DNA of 64,000 nt. Source: Chryseobacterium takakiae (lineage in GTDB: Bacteria; Bacteroidota; Bacteroidia; Flavobacteriales; Weeksellaceae). The notes beneath the pieces were generated by a model. The model was given only the letters and a program-made list of their open reading frames with translations. It was not told the DNA's origin and searched no databases. Positions within the stretch are counted from its first letter, which is position 1; every line of letters begins with the position of its first letter. Positions 26,602-34,916 of this stretch are shown in pieces. The stretch covers positions 1-64,000 of the forward strand of contig NZ_FQVO01000001.1 of NCBI RefSeq assembly GCF_900129385.1. Direction: 5' to 3'. The translations under genes were made by a program, and so were the position numbers.

Positions 26602-27531
26602 ATGAATTCTGAAAAAGAAAATTTCCAGGAGAAAAATTATACTAAAAAATCTTTGATTTACAGATTTTCACAATTTGTGGGCTTTCTTTTGGGAGCTCGC
26701 TTTTTTGTTGCTGCACTCCTTACTTTAGCCCTTTATGTTTCTACTTTTTTTCTTTTTAATCAGGATGAAAGCTTCAGGAAATTTGTCTTTGATTTTAAAG
26801 TGCACGGAATTATTTTCTGTACCGTTTTAACAATTCTGGCAGGAGGAATTATCAACCAGTTTTACGATTTTGAAAAGGATCATCTTGTAAAGCCTTTCAG
26901 GACAAGAATTCAGAGTTTTATCAAGCAGAAATATTTTTTGTATGCTTATCTTATTTTAAGTTTGATTTCTCTTGGTGTTGCATGGATGATCTCTCATAAT
27001 GTATTTATTTTTTTCATTATTTATCAGTTTTTCATGTGGTTTTACAGCCATAAGCTGAGCCGGATTTTAATTCTCAATAACCTGACTTTTGTAAGTCTTA
27101 CGCTGTATCCTTTTTTCGGCATGATGGTTTATTATCAGACTTTTTCAAAGAAAGTTCTTTTAATGGCTGTATTTCTTTTCCTTATTTTGTTATGTATTGA
27201 CATTGTGAAAGATACACTGACAAAAAGAGTAGATGAGACCTTCGGGTATATTACGATCCCTAATTATTTTGAGTCTAAGAGTGTAAACAGGATTATTATT
27301 TCTTTGCTGATTATCACGATGGCTGTTTCCATGAAATTAATTACCAGAACTGGCATTGCAGGATTTATGGCTTATTATTTTGCAGCAGGACTTTTCGTTT
27401 TCATTATATGTATCTATCTCATTATCAATAATACAAGGCGCAATAAGTTTTTCATTATTAATATTTTAAGATTCTGGGTTTTTGCGGGAATTATAGCCAT
27501 GCTTCTTAGCGGACTGGAAGGTAAATTGTAG
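26602..27531 (+). CDS. UbiA-family prenyltransferase
   Basis: A 309-residue integral membrane prenyltransferase with about 8-9 hydrophobic segments. The Asp-rich motif NQFYDFEKDHLVKPFR (first DxxxD region) and the second motif DIVKDTLTKRVDE match the UbiA superfamily. Flavobacterial relatives are often annotated geranylgeranylglycerol-phosphate geranylgeranyltransferase, but substrate assignment here is inference. The frame opens upstream at 26554 inside the kinase gene; the ATG at 26602, 10 bases after the kinase stop, is preferred. Likely cotranscribed with the GHMP kinase. Confidence 0.8.
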   Translation: MNSEKENFQEKNYTKKSLIYRFSQFVGFLLGARFFVAALLTLALYVSTFFLFNQDESFRKFVFDFKVHGIIFCTVLTILAGGIINQFYDFEKDHLVKPFRTRIQSFIKQKYFLYAYLILSLISLGVAWMISHNVFIFFIIYQFFMWFYSHKLSRILILNNLTFVSLTLYPFFGMMVYYQTFSKKVLLMAVFLFLILLCIDIVKDTLTKRVDETFGYITIPNYFESKSVNRIIISLLIITMAVSMKLITRTGIAGFMAYYFAAGLFVFIICIYLIINNTRRNKFFIINILRFWVFAGIIAMLLSGLEGKL

Positions 27532-27563
27532 AAAAATTTCTTTAAAAAACCTTTCCTTATCCT

Positions 27564-27571
27564 TACCTTTG
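27564..27571 (+). promoter_or_regulatory. -7 promoter element of the proline dehydrogenase gene
   Basis: TACCTTTG lies 23 bases before the ATG at 27595. No TTG is seen at the expected -33 distance. Confidence 0.55.
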
Positions 27572-27594
27572 CAGAACTATAAATCTAATAAGTA

Positions 27595-28767
27595 ATGCCC
27601 ATTTTCAACGATACTAAAATCGCATTTGCGGATAAATCTGATTCACAGTTAAGAAAAGCGTATTGGATGTTTAAGATGATTGAGCAGCCTTCACTCACAA
27701 AAGTAGGAACTTCTCTTCTTAATTTTACCGTTCATAACAATTTCCCTCTCGTTACCGGAATCGTCAAAAATACTTTATTTGAACAATTTTGCGGCGGTGA
27801 AACCCGTGAAGAAAGTATGAAAGTGGTAAAACAGCTTTTTAAAAGAGGGGTGGGCAGTATTTTTGATTATTCCATTGAGGGCAAAGAAGATGAAGAAACT
27901 TTTGATGCCGTTTGCAAAGAGATTAAAGACATCGTAAGATTTTCTGTGGGAAACCCGGCAATTCCTTTTATTGTCTTTAAACCTACCGCTTTTGGAAGAA
28001 TTGATTTATATGAATCCGTCGGAAAAAATAATGAGCTTACTTCAAGCCAGAAAGAAGAATGGGAAAGGGTAGTGAAAAGATTTGATGAAGTATGCAAATT
28101 GTGTCACGAAAATGACAAAAAAGTAATGGTGGATGCAGAAGAAACCTGGATGCAGGATGCTGCAGATAAGCTCTGTGAAGACATGATGGAAAAATACAAT
28201 CAGGAAAAACCTATTGTGTGGAATACCATTCAGATGTACCGTACCGGAAGGCTTGAATATATGGAGGAGCATGTACAGAGAGCAAAGGAAAAGGGATATT
28301 TTATCGGTTATAAGATTGTTCGTGGCGCTTACATGGAAAAAGAAAGGGCAAGAGCTGCAGAAAGAGGTTATCCGGATCCGATTCAGCCAACAAAAGAGGC
28401 ATCAGACAAAAATTATAATGCAGGTATTGATTTTGTGATGAATCATCTTGATAAAGTTTCGGCGTTTTTCGGAACCCATAATGAAATTTCTTCTGAGCTG
28501 GTAATGGACAAAATGAAGGCTAAAAATCTTGAAAACGGAAATGAGCATGTGCATTTCGGACAGCTTTATGGAATGAGTGATAATATTACATTTTATCTTT
28601 CAGATAAAGGCTATAATGTTGCAAAATATCTTCCATACGGACCGGTAAAAGACGTTGTTCCATATCTTACAAGACGAGCCCAGGAGAATACTTCTGTTGC
28701 AGGGCAAACCGGAAGGGAACTCGGCCTTATTAAAAAAGAACTGGAAAGAAGAAAAGCCGGGAGGTAA
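27595..28767 (+). CDS. Proline dehydrogenase
   Basis: A 390-residue monofunctional proline dehydrogenase of the PutA/PRODH family: an FAD-dependent TIM barrel oxidising proline to pyrroline-5-carboxylate and passing electrons to quinones. Family motifs visible are VMVDAEETWMQDAAD (about 177-192), WNTIQMYRTGRLEYM (about 208-222), YKIVRGAYMEKERARAAERGYPDPIQPTKEASDKNYN (about 242-278) and the C-terminal YLPYGPVKDVVPYLTRRAQEN (about 347-367). The P5C dehydrogenase is not in the window. Length fits the short eukaryote-like form common in Bacteroidota. Confidence 0.92.
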   Translation: MPIFNDTKIAFADKSDSQLRKAYWMFKMIEQPSLTKVGTSLLNFTVHNNFPLVTGIVKNTLFEQFCGGETREESMKVVKQLFKRGVGSIFDYSIEGKEDEETFDAVCKEIKDIVRFSVGNPAIPFIVFKPTAFGRIDLYESVGKNNELTSSQKEEWERVVKRFDEVCKLCHENDKKVMVDAEETWMQDAADKLCEDMMEKYNQEKPIVWNTIQMYRTGRLEYMEEHVQRAKEKGYFIGYKIVRGAYMEKERARAAERGYPDPIQPTKEASDKNYNAGIDFVMNHLDKVSAFFGTHNEISSELVMDKMKAKNLENGNEHVHFGQLYGMSDNITFYLSDKGYNVAKYLPYGPVKDVVPYLTRRAQENTSVAGQTGRELGLIKKELERRKAGR

Positions 28768-28789
28768 TTTTCATTAAAAATAAATAAGA

Positions 28790-28818
28790 AGTCTTACAAT
28801 TTGTAAGGCTTTTTTTAT
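28790..28818. terminator. Terminator between convergent genes
   Basis: Arms agtcttac and gtaaggct (one G-T pair) with a 6-7-base loop and seven T residues on the plus strand. It separates proline dehydrogenase from the minus-strand XRE gene. Confidence 0.8.
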
Positions 28819-28833
28819 GCCCGATTATTTTAT

Positions 28834-29382
28834 TTAAGGCTCAAAACTTTCAAATTTCCCGTTTTCATAAAAGATAACAATACGTTTAATCGCAACTCCT
28901 TTATTTTCAGCAAATTGATTCGTATTCTGCGGGATGAAATTTTCTAATCGCTGAGAATCGTTTATTTTTTCCTGTGCCTGACTTGTGAGAGGTACAAATG
29001 ATTCTCCGGACGTTTCTTTCGGACTCTTAATTTCACTTTCTTCTGCACCAAAATCTTCGTCTTCATTCATCATGGTAAAAAGATCCGGAAGTGAAGTAGG
29101 CTTAGATTTTTCCTCTTCATTGAATTCGGGAGCTTTCATTTCGGTTTCATGAATTTCAGGTAATTCTGATTTCAGCATCTGACCTTCACCGGTAACGAGC
29201 CAATCCCAAAGAATTTCAGGAAAACGGGATTTTATTTTGATGATAAATTCCAGGGAGGGTTTATTTCTTCCGGAAGTCACATGTGAAATGGAAGAGCGCT
29301 GTACATCAATTTCGTCGGCAAACTCTGACGGAGTTAACCCGGAATACTCAATAACCTTAGAAATTCTTTCATTTAAACTCAT
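28834..29382 (-). CDS. XRE-family transcriptional regulator
   Basis: A 182-residue DNA-binding protein. The N-terminal helix-turn-helix (residues about 4-65, ERISKVIEYSGLTPSEFADEIDVQRSSISHVTSGRNKPSLEFIIKI) is of the XRE/Cro type. A following segment (FPEILWDWLVTGEGQML) is shared by many flavobacterial regulators. The C-terminal half is acidic and low complexity. It is transcribed from a good minus-strand promoter (29407-29437) beside an 840-bp non-coding region with several related ACAAATGTA-type words, which may be its own operators. Target genes unknown. Confidence 0.88.
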   Translation of the reverse strand: MSLNERISKVIEYSGLTPSEFADEIDVQRSSISHVTSGRNKPSLEFIIKIKSRFPEILWDWLVTGEGQMLKSELPEIHETEMKAPEFNEEEKSKPTSLPDLFTMMNEDEDFGAEESEIKSPKETSGESFVPLTSQAQEKINDSQRLENFIPQNTNQFAENKGVAIKRIVIFYENGKFESFEP

Positions 29383-29406
29383 ATAACAAACTTTTTAATT
29401 GATTTA

Positions 29407-29437
29407 CAAATGTAAAGATTAAATTTACAATTGACAA
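29407..29437 (-). promoter_or_regulatory. Minus-strand promoter of the XRE gene
   Basis: On the minus strand TTG (29437-29435) and TACATTTG (29414-29407) are separated by 20 bases and lie 25 bases before the start codon. Confidence 0.7.
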
Positions 29438-30195
29438 ATGCAAAAGTAAATTATTTCTCGAACTGATAGTATACAAATGTAAACTTATAAACTATTGATT
29501 AATAGAATATTACAATTATTCTTATTAAATGCAAGAATTTTTATTTAACATATTTTCCACATATGATCAAATAAATTTCTTAACTTAAAGTAATAGATGA
29601 AGTAAATGGAGTAATGTTGATTTTCATATCAGATACGGCCAATCATCTTCGTATTCATGAGCTATAAGAAGCTTTTTTATGACTAAAATACCAGAAAGAT
29701 AGAGTAGAGTCAATATATATCTGATTATAAGTAAAAACCACATTATTATAGCTCTCATTTAACACCTATATCTTCAGTAGGTGCCATTATCACGAAGATC
29801 TTAAACAGTACTGAAAATAAATTATTCAATACTGTTTTAATAGTCGGCTTATTAAGTTACATTTTTAAATGGTCATAAAAATTTGTCTTTTTTGACAGTT
29901 TAAAGTTCTACATTATCAACAATTCACATTTGTATACTGAAAGAATTTGATCTTTTTCCACACTAATATTTGTTTAATAGAATTACAAGCAAATGTAGAT
30001 AACTACACTTTATAGTATTTAAAGCATAATTCAAATTTAAATTTAGTTAGATTTTGTAAAATACTGATTTTAAGTTTTTTGAATGTTTGTAATTAAATTA
30101 TTGTTAATCCACAATTTTATCCACAGACAAAATGGCAATTTTACTTGTTTAGCAATATTACAAATGTTAATTTAATTTATCCGTAAAATTTTTGC

Positions 30196-30203
30196 TAATT
30201 TTG
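30196..30203 (+). promoter_or_regulatory. -7 promoter element of the M14 peptidase gene
   Basis: TAATTTTG lies 21 bases before the ATG at 30225. The frame opens upstream at 30192, inside this element, so the later start is preferred. Confidence 0.55.
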
Positions 30204-30224
30204 ACTCTTGTAAATTATTACATA

Positions 30225-31334
30225 ATGAACTTTGAAAAGCTTTACCAGCAAAATCCTAATTTCCCAAATCGTTATATTGCTCCCGAAAAATTATTTTCGT
30301 ACCTACAGACCAACCTCAGCGGTTATATTCATGAGATCGGAACGTCTTATTTGGGGAAACCGGTTTATAAATTGACTATAGGAAATGGAGAAATCAATGT
30401 TCTTGCTTGGTCGCAGATGCATGGAAACGAATCCAATGCAACGCATGCCATGCTTGATCTTCTTACGACTTTAGATAACAATCCCGATGTAAAAGCTGAT
30501 TTGTTCAGCAAAATAAAGCTTGATTTTATATTGATGCTTAATCCTGACGGATCCGAAAGATGGACCAGGCTTAATGCATCGGATATTGATCTGAACAGGG
30601 ATTTTCATAATGAAGCGAGTAAAGAAATCAAATTATTAAAAGAAGCTGTTGCAGAGAAGAAATATGATTACGCACTAAATCTTCATGAGCAGAGAACGAT
30701 TTTTACCACAGACGGAATTCATCCTGCTACGCTTTCATTTCTGGCCCCATCGGAAAATGTTGAACGGACTATCACTGAAAACAGAAAAAAATGTATGGCC
30801 GTAATAGCTTCTGTTTACGATAAGCTGAAAGAAATGATACCAAACCAGATCGGAAGATATTCTGATGAGTTTTATCCTGCTTCTACCGGAGATAATTTTA
30901 TCAAGGCCGGAATGCCAACTATTCTTTTTGAAGGCGGACATTTTATAGACGATTACATAAGAACAGGAACCCGGAAATATTACACCATCGCGCTTTATTA
31001 TGCACTAAGTGCGATAACTGAACTGAATTCCGGGACGGATGGATGGGAAGCTTATCTGGAAATTCCTGAAAATAAAGAAACGCATTATGACATCATTTAC
31101 CGCAATGTAAAGCTGAACACGGATTATGAATGTGTTCTGGATATTGCAGTTCAGTATCGGGAATTTAAAAAAGAAGGTAGGGATGAAATTTCTTTTATCC
31201 CATATGTTATGGAAGTAGGCGATGTTAAAAAACGAAAAGGATGGAAAGAAATAGACTGTACAAACAAAAAGTTTATTTGCCCGACCAAATATCCCAAACT
31301 TGATGCGGAAGTAAATTTTTTCATTGAAGATTAA
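30225..31334 (+). CDS. M14-family zinc carboxypeptidase
   Basis: A 369-residue metallocarboxypeptidase. The zinc ligands are in QMHGNESNATHAMLDLL (HxxE, residues about 70-86) and a later LNLHEQRT (about 155-162). The NPDGSERWTRLNASDIDLNRDFHNE stretch (about 107-131) carries the substrate-binding NxxR-like residues. A C-terminal Glu in ILFEGGHF (about 229-236) is the probable catalytic base. No signal peptide is seen, so a cytoplasmic enzyme is likely; it may act on murein peptides or other substrates. A 15-bp palindrome directly follows the stop codon. Confidence 0.85.
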   Translation: MNFEKLYQQNPNFPNRYIAPEKLFSYLQTNLSGYIHEIGTSYLGKPVYKLTIGNGEINVLAWSQMHGNESNATHAMLDLLTTLDNNPDVKADLFSKIKLDFILMLNPDGSERWTRLNASDIDLNRDFHNEASKEIKLLKEAVAEKKYDYALNLHEQRTIFTTDGIHPATLSFLAPSENVERTITENRKKCMAVIASVYDKLKEMIPNQIGRYSDEFYPASTGDNFIKAGMPTILFEGGHFIDDYIRTGTRKYYTIALYYALSAITELNSGTDGWEAYLEIPENKETHYDIIYRNVKLNTDYECVLDIAVQYREFKKEGRDEISFIPYVMEVGDVKKRKGWKEIDCTNKKFICPTKYPKLDAEVNFFIED

Positions 31335-31336
31335 AA

Positions 31337-31369
31337 ATCAGCGGCGGAACCTTTGGTTCCGCCGCTGAT
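31337..31369. terminator. 15-bp perfect GC-rich palindrome between convergent genes
   Basis: Arms atcagcggcggaacc and its complement (31337-31351, 31355-31369) enclose ttt, three bases after the M14 stop codon. It has no long T tract on either side. It can serve as a bidirectional terminator, and its gcggcgg core resembles the hairpins at 8754, 21250 and 34081. Confidence 0.6.
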
Positions 31370-31411
31370 GTATGTTTTTATTGGAGAATCAACTAATTAT
31401 TGATATCGTGA

Positions 31412-31921
31412 TTAATTAACCACCTTAATTCCGTTCGCTACAAATCTGATTTCTTCTTTCGGTGTTTTGATGGCATCTATTTCAGCTTGTGGTTTTTTAG
31501 CATCTTCTGCGTAATGTTTTTGCTCGTCTACCGAAGTTACTTTTCTTTCGGCAGAACCTTCAAGCACAACATTTTTCCCTTTCAGTGCAGTGGGTACGAA
31601 GAATCCGTAATCCTTCATTTTTACAAAAAACTGGGTGTTATCTTCCGTTTGGATCGTCAGCCAACAGCCTTTTTTATCACAAACGTCGGTTACTTTACCT
31701 TTTACGGCAACATTTTCAACTTTCTTGTCGCTTTTTTTTAATTTTTTACTTAATTTATCTACGGAAATTGCTTTAGATTCTGCATTAGAAGCAACACCAC
31801 CTCCGTAAACATCACCTACAACAGCACTTCCAGCCGGTGGACCGGATTTTTTTGATTCCTGGGCAAAAGCTACAGTTGAAACACTTACTGCTACTGCAAA
31901 TAATAATGATTTGAATTTCAT
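31412..31921 (-). CDS. DUF4920-family exported protein
   Basis: A 169-residue periplasmic protein with a signal peptide (1-20, ending VAFAQ). The mature domain matches the DUF4920 pattern: VGDVYGGGV, then VAVKGKVTDVCDKKGCWLTIQ (about 73-93, two conserved cysteines), FFVKMKDYGFFVPTALKGKNVVLEGSAERK (about 99-128) and a C-terminal IRFVANGIKVV. This is an OB-like small-domain family of unknown function found across Bacteroidota. The CDKKGCW motif could bind a metal. It is convergent with the M14 peptidase gene. Confidence 0.85.
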   Translation of the reverse strand: MKFKSLLFAVAVSVSTVAFAQESKKSGPPAGSAVVGDVYGGGVASNAESKAISVDKLSKKLKKSDKKVENVAVKGKVTDVCDKKGCWLTIQTEDNTQFFVKMKDYGFFVPTALKGKNVVLEGSAERKVTSVDEQKHYAEDAKKPQAEIDAIKTPKEEIRFVANGIKVVN

Positions 31922-32489
31922 ATTGATTTTTTTTCAAAAGTACTAATAAAATCTGAATGACAAAACGACGGTAAACTTGATAAAAAGCAGGCCATTTTTC
32001 GAATGGTAAATTTCTAATTTTTAAACGCAACATGTGCAAGGAAATAGGCAGTCATCCTTGATAGTTCGTTCGCAAGGGCGTTTCACTCAGCAAAATGATA
32101 GCAGCTTATTATACGTAAAGCCTTTACTGAATGAACGACTTTGCACCGAAAATATGCTCCCTGTTATTCAATGAACCTTAGTGCTCCTTTCGTGTTAAAA
32201 CAATAAATGCCTCTTGATCATTCAATAAACCCTCGCGACCTTAGCGTTAAAAAAAAGAATATTTTCAACTTATAATGCAACACCAGAAAATAAAATTAAT
32301 CCATGATGCTGCATCATCCATTCGCCAAAGCATCTTGCATTACACAGTGCTATCATTCGCTGAATAAAATGCCTTCGCGCTCAAAAAATAATTGCATAGT
32401 TATTCAATAAAACCCTTGCGACCGTTGCGTTAAAAGATGCACATTTCATCTTTAATTCAAAACAAAATAAAAACTAATCCTATAATTAT
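31922..32489. repeat. Non-coding region with four copies of a degenerate ~33-bp repeat
   Basis: Related segments lie at 32166-32201, 32220-32254, 32354-32388 and 32402-32435. They share the pattern attcaataaa / cccttgcgacc / gcgttaaaa. Copies 1-2 and 3-4 are about 50 bases apart start to start. I find no gene, tRNA or terminator in this gap. Confidence 0.6.
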
Positions 32490-32497
32490 TATATTTG
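32490..32497 (+). promoter_or_regulatory. -7 promoter element of the APC permease gene
   Basis: TATATTTG lies 16 bases before the ATG at 32514. Confidence 0.6.
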
Positions 32498-32513
32498 GAG
32501 CCTATACTTCACT

Positions 32514-33929
32514 ATGCAGAAAAAACTAAAACTTTGGGACGCCATTATGTTGGTAATGGGGTCGATGATCGGAAGCGGAATCTTCATTGTAACCGCAGAT
32601 ATGATGCGGAATCTCGGTTCAGGCTTCTGGCTGATTATCGTCTGGGTCATCACAGGAATCATGACAGTAGCTGCAGCGATAAGCTACGGCGAACTTTCAG
32701 CCTTGTTTCCAAAAGCGGGTGGGCAATACACCTATCTTAAAGAAATCTTTGGAAAAAGAATGGGGTTTCTCTATGGATGGGGTCTTTTTACGGTGATCCA
32801 AACCGGAACCATTGCCGCTGTAGCGGTAGCATTCGGAAAATTTACCGCTTATCTGGTTCCGGCACTCAATGATGCAGCACCTATTTTCCAGAGTGGTGAA
32901 TTCAAAATTACTTGGATTCAGATGCTCGCCATCGCTATTATCCTTTTGCTCACCTATATCAATACAAGAGGAGTGGAAAGCGGAAAATTGTTGCAGAATA
33001 TTTTTACAGGATCAAAAATTATAGCATTGGTAGGATTAATTGCAGCTGGATTTATTTTGGTAGACATTTCTCATTTGGCAGAAAATTTCAGCTTTGGATA
33101 TGAATCATTTAGCAACCTTACCACAGACAGGTTCGGGAATTTTTTAAAAGAAGGCTGGGAACCCATCGGCGGAATGACCCTTTTAGGAGGAATTGCCGCA
33201 GCAATGGTCGGTTCCGTGTTCAGCTCTATTGCATGGGAAAGCGTTACATTCGTATCAGGAGAAATTGAAAATCCCAAGAAAAATGTGGTAAGATCAATGA
33301 TCTACGGAACAACGGCCGTTATGATCTTATATATTGCCGTAAACTATGTTTACCTTAACGCTCTCGACAGAGATTCTATCGCATTTGCAGAAAACGACAG
33401 GGTAGCGGTTGCGGCCTCACATTTTATTTTCGGAAGTGCGGGAACGGCCATCATCGCGGTTCTTGTTATGGTTTCCACATTTGGATGCAACAACGGTTTG
33501 ATTCTTGCCGGAGCGAGGGTTTTTCAGACCATGGCAAAAGATGGAATGTTCTTCAGACAGGCAGAAAAAAATAACAAAAATGCAGTTCCGGAAAATGCAT
33601 TATGGATGCAGGGAATCTGGGCTTCAATATTATGTCTCAGCGGCCAGTACGGAAATCTTCTGGATATGATCTCATTTGTCATTGTACTGTTCTACATGAT
33701 TACCGTTTTCGGAGTCATTTATCTGAGATTTAAAAAACCGGAACTTGAAAGACCTTATAAAACCTGGCTGTACCCTGTGACGCCTGTTATCTATCTTCTG
33801 ATCGGAACCGGTTTCTGTATTCTGCTGCTGATTTACAAACAGCAGTACACCTGGCCGGGATTCCTGATGGTTTTACTCGGGCTGCCGGTGTATTATTTTA
33901 TCAATAGAAAAAATAAAGTTCAGGAATAA
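32514..33929 (+). CDS. APC-family amino acid permease
   Basis: A 471-residue integral membrane transporter of the amino acid-polyamine-organocation superfamily with about 12 hydrophobic segments. The start LWDAIMLVMGSMIGSGIFIVTADMMRNLG carries the GSGIF substrate-binding signature in helix 1. GELSALFPKAGGQYTYLKEIFGK (about 59-81) and FVSGEIENPKKNVVRSMIYGT (about 244-264) are conserved loops. It is likely a proton-coupled or exchange amino acid transporter; the substrate is unknown. It is monocistronic with its own -7 element. Confidence 0.9.
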   Translation: MQKKLKLWDAIMLVMGSMIGSGIFIVTADMMRNLGSGFWLIIVWVITGIMTVAAAISYGELSALFPKAGGQYTYLKEIFGKRMGFLYGWGLFTVIQTGTIAAVAVAFGKFTAYLVPALNDAAPIFQSGEFKITWIQMLAIAIILLLTYINTRGVESGKLLQNIFTGSKIIALVGLIAAGFILVDISHLAENFSFGYESFSNLTTDRFGNFLKEGWEPIGGMTLLGGIAAAMVGSVFSSIAWESVTFVSGEIENPKKNVVRSMIYGTTAVMILYIAVNYVYLNALDRDSIAFAENDRVAVAASHFIFGSAGTAIIAVLVMVSTFGCNNGLILAGARVFQTMAKDGMFFRQAEKNNKNAVPENALWMQGIWASILCLSGQYGNLLDMISFVIVLFYMITVFGVIYLRFKKPELERPYKTWLYPVTPVIYLLIGTGFCILLLIYKQQYTWPGFLMVLLGLPVYYFINRKNKVQE

Positions 33930-33958
33930 ATGAAAGAACAGCCTTAAAAAGCCGCTTT

Positions 33959-33984
33959 GTCATTCTGAGCGCAGCGAAGATCTG
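33959..33984 (+). repeat. GTCATTCTGAGC-type dispersed repeat
   Basis: gtcattctgagcgcagcgaa begins at 33959. Variants occur at 43287, 50737 (inverted) and 50808. Confidence 0.65.
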
Positions 33985-34051
33985 AAAGGTAAATTACTTA
34001 AGATTCTTAATCATAAAAACTTCAGCAAAAAATTTGGGAAAGCTTTTTTTT

Positions 34052-34163
34052 GGAGCTTTATCCTGCTTTCGCTACTCGCTTTTTCTGTTTTCGGGTTGCG
34101 GCGGCGAAGCCGCCGCAACCCGAAAACAGAAAAGAGCTCACACATGCCGCTCAATCAGGGCTA
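34052..34163. repeat. Palindromic element, copy B (25-bp arms, conserved flanks)
   Basis: Perfect arms at 34081-34105 and 34109-34133 enclose gaa, with the same ggttgcggcggc inner stem as copy A at 21221-21340. The flanks (ggagctttatcctgctttcg at 34052 and the end caatcagggcta at 34163) match copy A at most positions. The middle of the stem differs from copy A yet is fully complementary. Confidence 0.9.
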
Positions 34164-34251
34164 TGCTAATCACATAATAATCACTTTTCTCCAAAAATTA
34201 TCCTGGAAAACCATACAATCGATATAAGCAGATACAGCAATATGCAATATC

Positions 34252-34300
34252 TATAAGTCAATCGGCTTATATTTTTTATTTATAAGTAATTATGCTTATA
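34252..34300. promoter_or_regulatory. Two 20-bp TATAAG-N8-CTTATA operator-like sites upstream of satD
   Basis: tataagtcaatcggcttata (34252-34271) and tataagtaattatgcttata (34281-34300) match at 16 of 20 positions, start 29 bases apart, and the second overlaps the -7 element. A half-site, gatataagc, lies at 34221. They are suited to binding a dimeric repressor. Confidence 0.65.
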
Positions 34301-34304
34301 TTTG
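34297..34304 (+). promoter_or_regulatory. -7 promoter element of the satD-like operon
   Basis: TATATTTG overlaps the downstream operator-like site and ends 4 bases before the ATG at 34309, implying a leaderless transcript. Confidence 0.65.
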
Positions 34305-34308
34305 CAGA

Positions 34309-34914
34309 ATGATAGCGGTCATTACCGGAGATATTATTAATTCACAACATGCGGATACGAAAGTTTGGATTACCAGACTGAAAAATCTTCTCGAAAATTG
34401 GGGAAGTGCTCCCAACACATGGGAAATTTACAGAGGCGACGAATTTCAGTTCAAATGCAATATTGATGATGTATTCTGGCGTTTTTTAGCGATAAAATCT
34501 CTCATCAAAAGTCAGGAAAATTTAGACGTACGAATTGCCATAGGTATCGGCGAAGAAAATTTCTCCTCAAATAAAATCACCGAATCCAACGGAACCGCTT
34601 ATGTTCATTCAGGAAGATTACTCAATGACCTTAAAAACGACGGACATACTGTTTCCGTAAAAACTTCAAACGACTCTGTAGACAGGGATCTTAATATTCT
34701 GCTTAAGTGGTCTTCAAAAGATTTTGATAACTGGACGATGGCTACTGCTGAAATTATTCATGAAATGATTATGAATAAAGAAATCACACAGGAAGATCTT
34801 GCTAAGAAATTTGCCATTTCACAGTCCTCGGTAAGCCAGAGACTGAAGCGTGCCAATTACGAACTCATCGTAGAAACCAATCAATATTTCAGAAAGAAAA
34901 TTTCAGAACTCTAA
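34309..34914 (+). CDS. SatD-family protein with C-terminal helix-turn-helix
   Basis: A 201-residue protein of the SatD family. The N-terminus MIAVITGDIINSQ and the YRGDEFQFKC stretch (about 44-53) are characteristic; the latter resembles the nucleotide-cyclase-like fold proposed for such proteins. The C-terminal 45 residues contain a helix-turn-helix (ITQEDLAKKFAISQSSVSQRLKRANYELI, about 160-188). It is probably a regulator that senses an unknown ligand through the N-terminal domain. The operator-like sites over its own promoter suggest autoregulation. The DUF3307 gene follows after 2 bases. Confidence 0.82.
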   Translation: MIAVITGDIINSQHADTKVWITRLKNLLENWGSAPNTWEIYRGDEFQFKCNIDDVFWRFLAIKSLIKSQENLDVRIAIGIGEENFSSNKITESNGTAYVHSGRLLNDLKNDGHTVSVKTSNDSVDRDLNILLKWSSKDFDNWTMATAEIIHEMIMNKEITQEDLAKKFAISQSSVSQRLKRANYELIVETNQYFRKKISEL

Positions 34915-34916
34915 TC

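Larger units (their letters stand above)
29383..30224. other. 840-bp non-coding A+T-rich region with repeated ACAAATGTA-type words
   Basis: No reading frame or known RNA is visible. Related words recur: ttacaaatgtaaag (29404-29417), gacaaatgcaaaag (29433-29446), gtatacaaatgt (29469-29480), its exact inverse acatttgtatac (29935-29946), and attacaaatgtt (about 30157-30168). Several contain the reverse complement of a -7 promoter element. A weak hairpin (cacct...aggtg) lies near 29766-29786. Operators, promoters or an unannotated RNA are all possible. Confidence 0.5.

Noticed and set aside
32166..32435. CRISPR array
   Set aside because: Repeats are strongly diverged, unevenly spaced and no cas gene is nearby.
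32495..32740. 81-residue open frame overlapping the APC permease start
   Set aside because: It is a shifted-frame shadow of the permease, whose start and promoter are well placed.
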